From positions 806,001 to 870,000 of the forward strand of contig SDUX01000001.1 of the NCBI GenBank assembly GCA_008729055.1: 64,000 nucleotides of DNA, given 5' to 3'. The position numbers were made by a program, and so were the translations under genes. This document shows positions 22,379 to 33,565 of this stretch, piece after piece. Every line of letters starts with the position of its first letter. Position 1 is the stretch's first letter. Below the pieces are notes generated by a model. It made no database searches. It saw nothing but the letters and a program-made list of their open reading frames with translations, and had not been told where the DNA came from. Source of the stretch: Pyropia haitanensis. Its lineage: Eukaryota; Rhodophyta; Bangiophyceae; Bangiales; Bangiaceae.

Positions 22379-23357
22379 GGGGAGTGAGGTCAACAGCGGG
22401 GGGGGGGGGGGGGGGGGGGGGCGGTCGACGAGGGGGAATTGGTGGCGCCATGGTGCGAGGGGGTTGGGACGGATGGGGACAGGTGGACGGCGTGGGGCTG
22501 TGGGGCAGGCGTGCGCATCTTGTCACAAGAAACAGACAAACTTGGGGATGGGCCAGGACCGAGTCGCGGCGGCCATCCAGCGCCACGACGTTAGGTGCGA
22601 GACTGGGGCGCCAGGCCCGCATGCACCTGGGCGGACGGGGTGTGGCTGTGTGTCACCAGGTTCGTGGACGTGTGGGGGCTCGGGCATGAGACAGAGGGAC
22701 CGGCCGTCAAGCAAGGTCACGCGGCGTGGCCGGCGTCGCGCGGCGATGGCAAGGAGGTCCGCTTCGGGGCAACCGCGTCAGCGCCGCCAAACAGCCTCCG
22801 GCTCCTGCCCAGGCGTTGTCATTTCCCCCCGCGGTGCGCCGCGACAGCGCCCCGGCGGCTGCCGCTGACGTTGCCCACCCCGCCTTTGGTCTCTCATTTC
22901 GGACGCGACGAGGGCGTGGATAGCTGTGTGTGTCTCATGAGGTCTGCTCGACCCATCTTGTCCAGGGCACGTGCAGTACAAGGCGATGGCCGATCTGCGC
23001 AGGACGTGCCCTCCGTCAAGAAAAAAAAACAGACACAGAAACCGTGGTGTGCTCAAGCACGTGGCAACAATTAATTGTGCGGAAATCCTCACAGTCACTT
23101 ACTCTCCTTTGATACGTAAGCACGCATTGCGGATCCGCGACGCCGTTGTCTTGACAGCCTTGACAGCGACGGCTCTTCTCCACTTGGCCACGCCCGCCAG
23201 TCGTTACACCGGTTACTCTTCCGTGGCGCGGTGCGCTCCCCCCCCCGCTCGGGGGCTGTGGAGTCGCTGCCTACTCCATTCCCCTGTTCTGGGCAGTGCA
23301 TCCCTTTTTTTGTTGCACACTCACTCCCTCGCCTGCCTGCCAGCCCTCGTCATCATC
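22379..23357 (+). other. Spacer between HEAT-repeat gene and GET4
   Basis: Non-coding as far as I can see. It opens with a G run of about 23 bases (22399-22421). Towards GET4 it becomes AT-richer (23020-23110) and contains two CACGTG-type words near 22967 and 23058 and CAACAATTAATTG at about 23066. These could belong to the GET4 promoter, but no start site is visible. Confidence 0.4.
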
Positions 23358-24458
23358 ATGACGTCCCTCGCGTCTGCGGAGAAGCGCGTCGCCCGCGCCT
23401 TTGACGCCTCGGACTGGTACGCCGCGGAGCAGGCGGTGCGGGCGCTCTACCACCGCCAGGCGACGGGCGCGCGCAAGGAGGCGCCGGCGCCACCGGCGGT
23501 GGCGGCCGCCACCCTCCGCTCCGGCGCGGCGCGGCTGCTGGGTGCGGGGCAGATCACGGCGGGCACCAGCATCGCGCTGCTGCTCGTCGAGCACTGGGCG
23601 TCGGGCGGGCCCGTCGGCAGCGGTGGCGGCGGCGGCAGCGGCGGTGGGGGCGGGTCGTCCGCGGCGGGCGGGCCCGGCCGGGTGCCGTACGGGGCCGACG
23701 GCACGGACCAGGCGCTGCTGGCGCTGGCCGCCGCGTACGGCGATCCCGCGGGCCTGGACGAGTCGGGCCGCCGCGAGTACCTCCGCTACCTCCGGGCCGC
23801 CATTGCCTACTCGTCGTCACCGCCGCCGGCAGGCGAGGGCGGGAGCAGCCGCCGTGGCGCCGGCGGCGTGAGCCCGACGGAGCACGGCGACGCGCGCCTC
23901 CACGCGCGGGCCGGCGCCGCGGCGGCGGCGGCGGGGGACTTCCCCGCCGCCTCCCGCCACTACCTCTGGTCAGACGACCCAAAAGGCCACGCGACGGCGC
24001 TGCTGGCCTGGTCGGACACGGTCCTCACGTCTGAGGTGCCGCTGCTGCTGACGCGGGCGGTGCTGTCCTACCTGGCCGCCGGCGAGGGGGGGGGGAGCGG
24101 CCCCGCGTACGGGGACGGCAACCTGGCCGACGCGAGGGCGGTCCGCGACGCGTTTGTTGCGGGCGTCGGCTGGCCGACCGCCGAGTACGGGTCGCCCGCG
24201 GCGCCGCCGCTGGCCAACTTTTGTACGCTGACGCTGGCGGCCGCCGCGCGCGGCCGGGCGGCGGCGCCGCTGTGGGCGACGCTCCGCCAAACGTACGGCG
24301 GGAGCCTCGGGCGGGACCCGACGCTGGAGCGCCTGCTGGTGGCGGTGGGGCAGGCGTGGTTTGGGGTGGAGCCGCCGCGGCCGCCGGGTGGCGGGGGGGG
24401 GATGTTTGGCGGCCTGATGGGCGAGATGATGCGGGGGATGATGACGGGCGCGCGGTGA
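23358..24458 (+). CDS. GET4: GET4/TRC35, tail-anchored protein insertion factor
   Basis: Works with GET5 and the GET3 ATPase to deliver tail-anchored membrane proteins to the ER. 366 residues from the ATG at 23358. The N-terminus has the alpha-solenoid start (ASDWYAAEQAVRALYHR). The middle has HGDARLHARAG followed by GDFPAASRHYLWSDD. The C-terminal third has the family hallmarks LANFCTLTLAAAARG, LWATLRQTYGGSLGRDP, VAVGQAWFGVEPPR and a final MFGGLMGEMMRGMM, all in the order of yeast and human GET4. A Gly/Ser insertion near residue 90 and small Ala tracts account for the extra length over yeast (312). The frame is intact, there is no sign of an intron, and the 3' end converges on the LYR-subunit gene 450 bp away. 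Confidence 0.9.
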   Translation: MTSLASAEKRVARAFDASDWYAAEQAVRALYHRQATGARKEAPAPPAVAAATLRSGAARLLGAGQITAGTSIALLLVEHWASGGPVGSGGGGGSGGGGGSSAAGGPGRVPYGADGTDQALLALAAAYGDPAGLDESGRREYLRYLRAAIAYSSSPPPAGEGGSSRRGAGGVSPTEHGDARLHARAGAAAAAAGDFPAASRHYLWSDDPKGHATALLAWSDTVLTSEVPLLLTRAVLSYLAAGEGGGSGPAYGDGNLADARAVRDAFVAGVGWPTAEYGSPAAPPLANFCTLTLAAAARGRAAAPLWATLRQTYGGSLGRDPTLERLLVAVGQAWFGVEPPRPPGGGGGMFGGLMGEMMRGMMTGAR

Positions 24459-24907
24459 GGGGGCACGGCGGAAGGGACGGGGATCCGTCGGGAGAGGGGG
24501 AGGGAGAAGAGGGAGTGGCACCCAGTGAGGGCGGGAGGGGGGGGCCAAGGGGCATGTGGGCGACGACAGTTTGCGCTGGACCACTTGTGCGGGGCTTGGA
24601 GCTCGCATCACCGGTGCAGTCTCGGCACGGTCAAGGACGCCGGCCTCTCGGTCTCGCGGGGAGAGATCGGCGGTCAAAAGGGGTGCGCGACGAGGGGTCC
24701 GGCGGGCGCGCACCCCATCGGCGGGCACCCCCGGATGCGGCGATGGCCAACTCCGCCACGGCGTGGCACCCGCCTGCCACCACTGAGCGTCAGCGGAAGA
24801 GATTGCAGCGTCTCTCGGGAGGCTGTCAGGGCGGCAACGGCAAGCCACGGCTCACGCAGAGCGACGAGACGCAGAACAGAAAAGAAGGGAAGGAAAAACA
24901 AAAATCG
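24459..24907. other. Convergent 3' spacer between GET4 and LYR subunit
   Basis: 449 bp between two genes that end towards each other. An A-rich patch at about 24880-24905 adjoins the stop of the minus-strand gene. No gene or canonical AATAAA signal is obvious. Confidence 0.4.
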
Positions 24908-25615
24908 CTACATGATGGAACACCCCGTCGTCTTCTCCGCGTGCGCCCGGTTGGCTGCGAGCTCCGCTTCCGAAAACATGCCCTTCTCGGCCACCGCCCA
25001 CGCCTCAAACTTCCCGTCCTGCTCTGCCTGCCAGCGCAAGAACTGGGGCCACGTGTTCACCGACGAGGGCACCAGCTCCAACTCCACCCACTCCCGCAGC
25101 GCCGCCTCCCGCGCCTCCTTTGTCGCCACCGCCGCGGCCGCGGCGCCGCCGTCACCGCTCGCGGCGCCCGCCGCGACCGCGGCGGCCGCCTCGGACGCGG
25201 CCGCCTCCCGCAGCAGTGCCGCCTCGTGCGCGAGCAGCAGCGCCGTCACCTGGTGGCGCCCCTTCCACTGCGCCCGGATCTCGTCAATGTTTTGGCGGCC
25301 CTTAAAGACGAGCATGTCCAGCACCTTGGCGTCCCGCACGCCGGCGTGCATCTCAAACTGCGCGCGCAGGCAGTCGCGGATGACGGCGGGCGACTCGTTG
25401 AGGTTGTAGTTCTTGCGCATCTCGGGGATGTCGCGCAGGCCCGTGCGGTACAGGTTGAGCACCCGCGAGCGGGCCTCGGCAAAGGAGCCAGACAGGGGGG
25501 TCGCCTCCCGGCCGCTGCCACCCGTTTGGGTGTACGCCGCCTTGGCCGCCGACGCGCTGACGCGCGAGCGCGTCACCGCACCGGCGACGGTGGTGGCGGC
25601 CATGGGGGCGCTCAT
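24908..25615 (-). CDS. NDUFA6: Complex I LYR subunit (NDUFA6/B14-like) with CaaX-like C-terminus
   Basis: An accessory subunit of mitochondrial NADH:ubiquinone oxidoreductase, which with the mitochondrial acyl carrier protein forms a knob on the matrix arm. 235 residues from the Met in MSAPMAATTVAG. Around residues 45-125 lies the family core: SRVLNLYRTGLRDIP with the LYR motif, RDCLRAQFEMHAGVRDAKVLDMLVFKG cut by no gap, then NIDEIRAQWKGRHQV. This matches NDUFA6 in order and spacing. A poly-Ala insertion and about 60 extra residues follow (SVNTWPQFLRWQAEQDG, then EKGMFSEAELAANRAH). The last four residues are CSIM, which fits a CaaX prenylation box and is odd for a matrix protein. Core assignment fairly sure; the extension is not typical of plant or animal NDUFA6 (about 130 residues). 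Confidence 0.78.
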   Translation of the reverse strand: MSAPMAATTVAGAVTRSRVSASAAKAAYTQTGGSGREATPLSGSFAEARSRVLNLYRTGLRDIPEMRKNYNLNESPAVIRDCLRAQFEMHAGVRDAKVLDMLVFKGRQNIDEIRAQWKGRHQVTALLLAHEAALLREAAASEAAAAVAAGAASGDGGAAAAAVATKEAREAALREWVELELVPSSVNTWPQFLRWQAEQDGKFEAWAVAEKGMFSEAELAANRAHAEKTTGCSIM

Positions 25616-26273
25616 CGTGGGAAGCGGGCGGGGACAAGAAAATCTCGGAAAACGGGAAGAGGGAGGAAAGGCGGGCAAGGGAAGGCGAGAGGGGATGGAG
25701 AGGAGGAAATGACGGGGTGGCAGGGGGGCGGTGGGGCCCCCCGACTACCGGGTGCCGATCCCTGCCGCCACGCGACGACCGGCTGGTGCGCAAATCGGGA
25801 GCACAACCGCTAGAAAAAAACAGTACCAGCCGCCAGGGAACGGACTGACAGATAGCAGCAGCAGGGAGTCGCGGTGGCCGTGCCCACCGCCAACAGGGTC
25901 AGGAGCACACGGCGGACAAGGCCGGCCGGGGTGAGGGGGGGGTCAAGATGGGCGACAGAGAGCCACCACGAGAGGGGCGTCATGCGGGCTCGTACGCGCC
26001 ACTCGCCAAGTGCCTACGTTTCGGTACTTGTCAGTCGGTGCAAATTAATTACAAGCCGAACTTCCTGGGCGACGTAAACTCAGGACAAGAAAAGATAACA
26101 ATGAACATTGACGAAAAAAGACATGAATTCTCACGCGACGCCTCCACGACGAAAAGAGCGGCTGTTGGCATTTGACCCCAGACCGCGCAGACACAGGAAA
26201 AAAAAAACAGAAACACACAACACACAAGAGACGTGCCCCCTCCGCCCGACGCGCCGCCCGGCGACCCATCCAG
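25616..26273 (-). promoter_or_regulatory. AT-rich spacer upstream of the LYR-subunit gene
   Basis: 658 bp between the end of the Tudor-domain gene and the start of the LYR-subunit gene, both on the minus strand. The part at 26030-26220 is strongly AT-rich and contains AATTACAAG at 26047-26055 and a TACTTGT word near 26028. It may hold the LYR promoter, the Tudor gene's 3' end, or both. Confidence 0.35.
26047..26055. promoter_or_regulatory. AATTACAAG motif, copy 2
   Basis: Exact 9-mer in the AT-rich spacer upstream of the LYR-subunit gene, with a TACTTGT word about 20 bp upstream. Confidence 0.3.
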
Positions 26274-28693
26274 TCACGCGTCGCCAGTCCCACCCTTCTT
26301 CACCACCCCATTGCCGTTATTCTCCGGTGGCGCGGCGGCGCTCTTCGTGGCGGCGCCCTTCGCGGCGGCGCCCTTCGCGGCGGCGCCCTTATCGGCGGCG
26401 CCCTTCGCGGCGGCACCCTCGGCCGAGCCCCCCTCCGCCGCGTCGCCGCCCGCCTGGGCCGCGGCGGGCACGGCGGCGGCCCCCCCCGTCGCCCCCGCCG
26501 CCTTACCGCCGCCCGCCACGGGGGCGGACGTGCCCGCGGGCGCGGCGGCGCCGGTAGCGCCCCCACTCGCGGGTGCGGGCGCGCCCGGAAAGCGCACCGC
26601 GCCTGGCAGACCGCCACCCCCGCCCCCGCCCGCCCCCCCGTCCACGTCCATTGCGTCGTTGGCGGCGCCGCCGGCCGCGGAGCCAGTCACCGCCCCCGCC
26701 GCCGCAGACGACGCGTCGGATAGCGCGCCCGGCACCGTCGCGGCGGCCGCCACCCCCGCCGCGGCACCGGTGGCGGCAGCAGCGGCGGCCGGGCCCACCG
26801 ACGGCACCGCCCTCGACGGCGTGTCCGCACCCTCCCCTGCCATCCTGGCCACCGCCGGCAGGGCGCCGACCGGGGAGTCGCGCAGCACGGCCAGCAGCTC
26901 CTCCCGAAACGCCCCAAACTCGGCCCGAAGGGACGCGTGGTCGGCCGTGGCGGTTTCAATCATGCCCCGCAGGGTCGCCACCTCGGCTGCCAGGGCGCCG
27001 AGACTCACGCCGCCGCTGCCCTCCCCAGCGCCCTGTCCCGAGCCGCCGCCGCCGCCGTTGCGCAAGGCCGCGACAACCACCTCCACCGCGTGGAGGCGGC
27101 CCTGCAAGAGCGCCATGTGGCGCTCGTGCGCCAGCATGTCACGCGCGTCCACCACCTCCCGGGGGGCCTCCCCGTCAGCACCAGAGAGTGGGCTCGCCGA
27201 CGCCCCCGGCTTTAGCGCAATGGTAGCGCGGGCGGGCGTTGACGTGCCCGCCGCGCCGCCGCCAGTGGCCGCGGCGGCCGCAGGGGGATCCCCGCTGGCC
27301 GGGGGGGTGGCGGGGGCGGCCGCCCCGCCGGCGGCCACGCCCGCAGCTGTCCCGGCAGCCGCCCCGATAGCCGCCGCCGCCATCGCCGCGGCGGTCGGCC
27401 GCGCGGCCGGCCGGCGGCTCCCAGCCGCCGTCGACGCTGACGCCGGCGTTGTCGTCACCACGGGCGACGCGGCGGCGTTGGCGCCCGTCCCGGCGGCGCC
27501 GTCCCCACCGCCCGCAGCGCCGCGGTCTTTTGTGCGCCTCCCACGGGCGGCGGCGGGCGTGTCGGCCTCCCTTTTCCGCCCGTCAGCCGCGGCGGCCGCG
27601 TCGCCGTCGGCGGCGGCTGCCTTTGACGCCGCGGGCGACGGCGTCGGCGCCGCCGCGGCAGGCGCCTCGGCCGCCTTGGCAGCAGCCGCCGCCGCTCCAG
27701 CGCGGACGGGGGTGGATCGGACGGCGGGGGATGCGGCGGCGCCCTTTTTGGCGGCGCTCCCCTTTGGGGTCGCAGCGCCGCCACCACCGTCGCCGCCGTC
27801 ACCGCCACTGGCAGGCGCGGCCGCAGCTTCTGTGGGCGTCGCCGACGCCGTCGCCGCTGCTGCCGCCGCCGCCGCCGCCGCCACCCCCGCAACCCCTGAC
27901 GCACCCGCCGCCGGGGTGGCCGCGGCGCCCTCCTTCGTCTCCTCCGCGGGGGCGGTGGCGCCCGCCGCCGGCTGCGGTGGCGCCGCCGCCCCCGCCGCCG
28001 CCCCCGCCGCCGCTCCCGCCGCCCCGCGGGGCGCGCGCGCCGCGCGAGCCGCCGCCGCCGCCCCCTCCATCGGGTCCACCGGCGATGCCGCGGCGGCGCC
28101 ACCCCCACCAGCACCGCCCGCCCCCGCCCGGGCACCCGCAGGCAACGAGCCACGCGTGGCCTTGTGGGCCTTGCGGGAGGCGGCGGCGCCAGCGTCGGCC
28201 GCCCCGGCCGCCACGTCCGAGTGGCGACGCTTGCCGCCGCGGCCACGGGGCTCGTCGTCGCCCCCCCCCCCCCAGCGGCAGCGGCGCCCTTTTTGGCCGA
28301 GCCCCCGCCCTTGGATGCTCCGCCCTTTACCGCCTTGGAGCCCTTGGTCTTGCCCTCTGGCGGGCTGTGCTCAAACACCACCGACAGGTCCTTGGGGTGC
28401 AGCAGCCGCCACTTCTCCTCGGCCAGCGCCAGGTGCTCCACGTCCCCGTCGTCATAGTCCACCCGGAAAAAGCCGCCGGTGGGGTCATCCCCCTTGAGCG
28501 CCCGCTTGGGCACCTTGCCCGGATCCGGCGGCGCGATGACCCCCCGAAAGTATTGATCCTCGTCGGGCCAGTACACCTCGATGCGGTGCGAGTAGAGGGA
28601 GGAGAAGGTCGCCACCAGGGGGGACGCCCCGTCGCCGCCACCGCCCCCACCCGCTGCGGGGCGGCCGCCGCCGCCACTGGAGCGGCGGGACAT
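26274..28693 (-). CDS. Tudor-like domain protein with Ala-rich body and coiled coil
   Basis: About 805 residues from the ATG at 28693. Residues about 35-105 form a Tudor/chromo-barrel-like module (HRIEVYWPDEDQYFRGVI, then FFRVDYDDGDVEHLALAEEKW) of the kind found in plant PDS5 cohesin factors and other chromatin readers. A basic linker (GKTKGSKAVKGGASKGG) follows. The frame then changes at the C run 28261-28273 and resumes as DDEPRGRGGKRRHSDV and a long Ala/Gly/Pro-rich body with basic clusters. Near residue 580 a segment (DARDMLAHERHMALLQGRLH, later LAAEVATLRGMIE) is compatible with a coiled coil. The C-terminus has five GAAAK-type repeats and ends GVVKKGGTGDA. Likely nuclear and chromatin-bound; too little is conserved to name an ortholog. 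Confidence 0.6.
26335..26415 (-). repeat. 15-bp coding repeat (GAAAK), about five copies
   Basis: Tandem copies of GGCGGCGCCCTTCGC on the plus strand encode GAAAK/GAADK/GAATK on the minus strand, near the C-terminus of the Tudor-like protein. The positive charge pattern resembles histone H1-like tails. Confidence 0.75.
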
Positions 28694-31600
28694 GCCGCCG
28701 CGCCCACGGGGGGGACGGGGGGGGGGAGAAGGGGGGAGGGATGGGGGGGGAAGCGGGCAGGGGAATAAAGGCGCCCCGCCGCGGGCAAGCGCCCGCTACA
28801 AAAGGGGGGACGCACCCGGGAAGCCTAGAGGCGGCGGGGAGCGAGGCGCCACGACACGACCGCAGCAAGACCGCAGCAGCAACCGCTGCCCGGCCGTCCG
28901 CGGACGCGGATAGGAAGACGCAAGCGGGGAGGAAGAGGCGGGTGGTCAACGTCGCCGCGCCCGCCCACGCCCACCCGCCGGCCGGCCGGCCGCCGCCTGG
29001 CCAGGCCGGTACGGGGAGGATGGCGCGGCGCCCGACCGCGACCGGCCCGACCAGGCCCCGGCAGAGGCCGCCGCCGGGCGGGAAGACTGCGGCGGCCGGG
29101 CAGGTACGCTGGGGCGGGGTGGTCCGGGGCCGGCCGGGGCGGGGCAAGGCGGGGCGGGGCGGGTCAAAGCGGGGCGGGGGAGGGGGGGGGGGGGAGGGAG
29201 AAGGGACCGAGACGACAGAGGGCGCCTCGCGGGTTCCCGGCGGGGGCAAACCCCGGCCAAGCAGGGGCAACGACGGGCGGCAATGCCCGGCGGGACGTGC
29301 GCGGCCGCGGCGCGCCACGCGGCCGGCCGGGCGGCGCGAGCCGCCGCCGCGGGGGCAGCGACAGACGGCAACGGCGACCGACGGACGACCCCGCGCGGCG
29401 GCGGCAGCGCCGGCCGCAACACCCCGCACGCGACGCGAGCCGCCTGGGCCGCCAAGCCGCCGGGCGGGCGGGGGGGCGGCCACGCGCGGGCGGGCGGGCG
29501 GCCGGCCGGCCGGGCGGGGTGCACACGGGGGCGGCCGCGGCGGGGGGGGAGCGGCCGCGGCGCGCGGCGGCGGCGCGGCGGCCGAGGCGGCGGCGGAAAA
29601 CGGCGCCAAACGCGCGGGCGGCGCGCGCCGCCGCGCCGCGGGCGGCCGCCGCGCGCGCGCGCGGGGGCGGGGGGGGGGGGGGGGGGGGGGGGTCTCGGCG
29701 GTGCGCGGCGGCGGGGGGGGCGGCCGCCGTGGGGGATTGATGAGGGGGCTACTGTTGGGGGTTTGTACCCGCTCTCGGGGTGCTGGAGGGGGGGGGTTCC
29801 GTTCCTGTCGGTCCCGGTCTGTCTCTGTTTCTCGCTCCTATTTTCCCAGTTTTGGGTGCGGTGGTGGGGTGGCGGGGGGGTGGTGGTGGTGGTGGGGTGG
29901 GGGGGGCTCGCCGCCGCTCGCGGCACGCGTGTGGCGGCGCCTCTCGTCGGCGGCGGGCGGGCGCCCCTCCACCGGGCGTCCACGCGTGTGGGTGGGTGGG
30001 GCGGGAGCGCGCGCGCGCGGCCGCGACGCCGCTCGCGGCGTGCGGGCGGCGGCGGCTCGGCGGCGGGCGCGGCTGGGGGGCGGGGGGGGGGGCGCCCCGC
30101 GGTCGCGCCGCCGCCGCCGCCGTGCCGCCGACGGCGGCGCCGTCGCCACCGCCGCCGCCCGCGACGACGACCACCACCACCACCACCGGCTGGACCGTCG
30201 GCGGCGCGCGGCCGGCCGCCGCCGCCGCGGCCATGGTCGCCGGCGTCGCCGTGGCGCGCCCGCCCGCCGCGCGACACGCGGTCGCTCCATTGTGGGGCGC
30301 CGCCGCTCTCCCAGCGGGCCGCCACACCCCCCTCCCCCCCTCCACAGTTTGTTGCGGGCGGTGGCGGCCCTGTGTGCCCCGTTGGGTTTTTGCCAGCGCG
30401 CGGGTGCCAGCGGCCGGCGGACGCGACCGCCGCCACCAGTCCACGACGCGGCCGCCGCCGCTGGGGCGGCCGCCACGGCCGTCGCGCCCCCCCCCCCCCC
30501 CCCCCCCCGCGCGGCGGCTTGCGCGGCAGCGGCGGGCGGCCGCTACGGCGGTGGCCGGTGGGCGACGCGCGCGGGGGCGACGCGTCGCCGTGCGGCCGGC
30601 CGCTGACGGGCGCTGCCGCCGCCCTTGACGCGCGTCCACCCGCGCTCAACGTCTGGGCCGCGGCGGCCACGCCCGGCCGGCCGGCCGCGTCAGGCCGCCT
30701 CGCGGGGGGGGCGGCGGTGCGCGGCGGTGGACGAGGGCAAGGCAAGGCACGTGCGGGCCAGCCCCATGCCCGCCGCCGCCCCCAGCGCCGGACGCCACTC
30801 GTCCTGTTTCCCCTTTGTTTTGTTTGTCTCGTGTCTCGGTTGTTGTTTTTTTTCGTCACTCGTTGCCCTCGCTGGGCAGCCGCCACGCGAATCCCCCTCG
30901 TCGCTCCGCTCCCCGCCGCTTCGTCGCTGCCACCCCACTTCAGTTTTTCCAGTGTCCCCGCCGGGGGGGGCGGTGGTTTCCCCCAACCCTGCAATTTCCA
31001 CTGCCGCCACACTCCCTCTCATCCGCTGGTCCAACGCGCCCACCCGAAACACTGGGGGATGTATGCAGGCCGACACGAGGCACGCGGGCGGGGAACCCGC
31101 TCGTAGCGACGGCAACGATTCCGCTGTCCCTGTGCGCCCAAGCGGTACGACGCCCGTCTTCTCCGTGCGACGGGGAAACCCTGGCTCCGTGTCGACGGCA
31201 GGTTCGTGTGGGGTGACCCCCGGCTATGCCGCAGCGAGTCGGTCGCCCCCCCCCTCTCCGACCCATTGGCTATCTTAGACCCCCTGGGGGACACCAACCA
31301 GGATAAGCGGCGAGGCAGACGATGGGAAGGAGGGGGGGGGGGGTGGGAAGGACACGCGCGCCCGCCCACTGGTTGGGAACGGACGCCCGGGGGGGGCGGC
31401 GTGCCGCCATCTCTGACCCCTCCCTGCCGCCACAGCCGCGACCCAGGAGGGGAGCGGTGCGTAAGAGTGAGGGAGGGGAGGGACGGGACGGGGCGCCCTT
31501 CGGGAGAGGCACAGGGGATGGGCGGCTTGCAGTGCACCCGCGCACCGCGGCTCGTACACGCGCGGGCGGTGGCTCGTGGCGGACCGCCGCCGCGGCGGCC

Positions 31601-32863
31601 GGGTCGTGGGTGCGGCGGCGGTTGATGGCGGCGGCGTTGGCGCGGCGTCGGGACGGCGCCGCGCGCGCCGCGTGGGCGGCCGTGGCCACGCGGCGGAGAG
31701 GTCGCGGCCCGGCCGCGCTTCTCCAACGGGGCTCCGCCGACGGCACCGCCGCTGCGGCGTGCGCGCGCGGTGGCGGCATGGTAAGCCGGGAGCGCACACG
31801 CACGTCTGCGCGGTAGCGGACGGGCATGCCACGCCGATGAGAAGCGGGGCCGCGACCGACGACGGCCGGCCCCTGCAGAGGGAGTGGCCCACACTTGCGG
31901 CGCGTCACGGGGGTGGCATGGAGTCGGACGTCCAAAGCTTCCGTCCGCCTGGTCCCCATCCCCCCCCCCGCACCCTCTCCAATGTCCGCAGCTGGATTGG
32001 TTTGCTCGGTCAGGTTGGCTGCGTGCGCTCTTGTTCACTTTCACCAACGACCAGGGGGCTGCGGTAAAGCGCACGCTCCCCCCATCCTCACCGGTCCCGT
32101 CGCCCGGCACAGCGCTCACCCGGCGCCGCGCTCACCCGGCGCCGCCGCAACTGCGATGGTGTGACGGGGCGCCATGGCCGGCGCCCCCCCTTCCTCCCCT
32201 TCTCTCCTTCTTTCGCTGTCGGGGACGACCCGCCAGCCGCGCCACTTGCCCCGTCTCGCGGCCCCCATCCGCACAGAGACCACACAAGGGAGCAAGCCCA
32301 GGCAGCCTCCACCGGGCCAAGTCCAAAGTGCGGGAGTCCCGCCGGCCGGCGACGCGGCGCGCTACGTGCCCTCGCGGCCGCGCGAAGAGTGGCTTAGGCT
32401 GGCGCCGCGGTGGCGGCGGCGGCGGCGGCAGCGGCACGCGTTGGAGGGCGGGACGCGGCGGCGGCCACGGGTCAATCGTCCACCTACCACACATCCCCCC
32501 AATGGCAAATGAGGTGCGGACGGGGGGAGAAGATGAGGGGAGGCGGCCACGCTCCCATTGTTCCTGCCAGCCACGCCCATTCACCCTTCCTGGCCAAGGT
32601 TGCTCCCGTAGCGTCATCCAGCGTCCTGAGCTGGCATCACCACACACCCTGCGCGTCTCCTGCAAGAGCCGAGGCGGGGGAGAGCACCCACCAGGATAGA
32701 AAAGAGCTGAGGCGTGCCGCTGCGCGGCCGTCTCTCGCTCTTACTTCACTCCTCTCGTTTGCTTCCTTGCCCCTAGGAGCGTGATGGCGGGGCGTCATGG
32801 CCGTGGCCTCCCCCGCGTGCCTACCCCCACCCCCCCCACTCACACCCTCCCTGACCACAACGC
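28694..32863. other. 4.2-kb GC-rich stretch, no gene supported
   Basis: From 28700 to 30700 the sequence is G-run- and GCC-rich with no frame preference. From 30780 to 32860 it is more mixed and could be expected to hold a gene, but I find no domain in any frame. Short frames at 31322-31816 (+) and 32132-32665 (-) are Arg/Pro-rich and unconvincing. A 15-bp tandem (CTCACCCGGCGCCGC-type) lies at about 32111-32143. Confidence 0.45.
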
Positions 32864-33565
32864 TTAGGCGCCCACCACCTTGGCGTGCCCCACCGACTCG
32901 GCCTCCTCAAGATCGTCCAGCGCCAGCGATGGCGCCGTGTTGCACTCGGCCGCCTCCCCCTCCTTGTTGAACCACCGCGCCCAGCAGCCGCCACACGTGT
33001 CCGCCACGCACTTGACCGCCGCCGCACACGGCGGCGCCGCGTCGGCACACGGGTCGACCGCGCACGCGGCGGGCGCCTCCCCCGGCCGGCACCCCTGCCC
33101 ACACACCCGCTTGGCGGTCAGCGCCTTGGCATCCACCGCGGAGAGGGACGCCCACGGCCGGTGCGCGTCACACCGCGACAGCTCCATCCCGTCGCGGAGA
33201 AACAGCAGCGTCGGCACGTCCAACTGTAGGCTCACCCCGCAGCTGCCCGCGCCGTGCGCGGTCACGGCGGTGGGCATGGCCGAGATGGCGGCACACCCCT
33301 TGAGGTGCGTCACCGCGGTCAGTGTGTAGTAGACGGACCCGTCGTGCATGTAGCTGTTGATGGGGGTGGCGCGGACGACCAGCGACGCCGACGCGTAGCT
33401 GGCGTCGAGCGTCGGCGGCCCGCCGCAGGCGCACGTGCGACCGCCACTCCCGCCGGGGGTAGTCCCCGTCGACCCGGTGGTGGTGGGCAGCGCCGCCGTG
33501 GCGGTGGCGGCGACGGCGGCGGCGAGCGCCAGGGCGGCGGCCAGCTTCTTGGTGGTGACGCCCAT
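32864..33565 (-). CDS. Secreted NTR/TIMP-like domain protein
   Basis: 233 residues from the ATG at 33565. The N-terminus is a signal peptide (MGVTTKKLAAALALAAAVAA and following). The mature part starts with a CxC pair (RTCACGGPP), then SYASASLVVRATPINSYMH, YYTLTAVTHLKGC, GSCGVSLQLDVPTLLFLRDG and CDAHRPWASL. This order (CxC, strand, fKG, CG, yLl, C..PW) is that of netrin-like/TIMP-type OB folds. A Cys-rich tail follows with about ten cysteines (VCGQGCRPG, CAVDPCADAAPPC, CVADTCGGCW). It is probably extracellular and disulphide-rich. The function is unknown: NTR domains often bind metalloproteases or other ligands, but nothing here proves inhibition. A TATATC word at about 33746-33751, 181 bp upstream, could be its TATA box. 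The frame is intact. Confidence 0.6.
   Translation of the reverse strand: MGVTTKKLAAALALAAAVAATATAALPTTTGSTGTTPGGSGGRTCACGGPPTLDASYASASLVVRATPINSYMHDGSVYYTLTAVTHLKGCAAISAMPTAVTAHGAGSCGVSLQLDVPTLLFLRDGMELSRCDAHRPWASLSAVDAKALTAKRVCGQGCRPGEAPAACAVDPCADAAPPCAAAVKCVADTCGGCWARWFNKEGEAAECNTAPSLALDDLEEAESVGHAKVVGA

Noticed and set aside
28741..31106. Long frames on both strands in the 28.7-31 kb region.
   Set aside because: Composition is Arg/Gly/Pro filler driven by G runs, with no recognisable protein feature.
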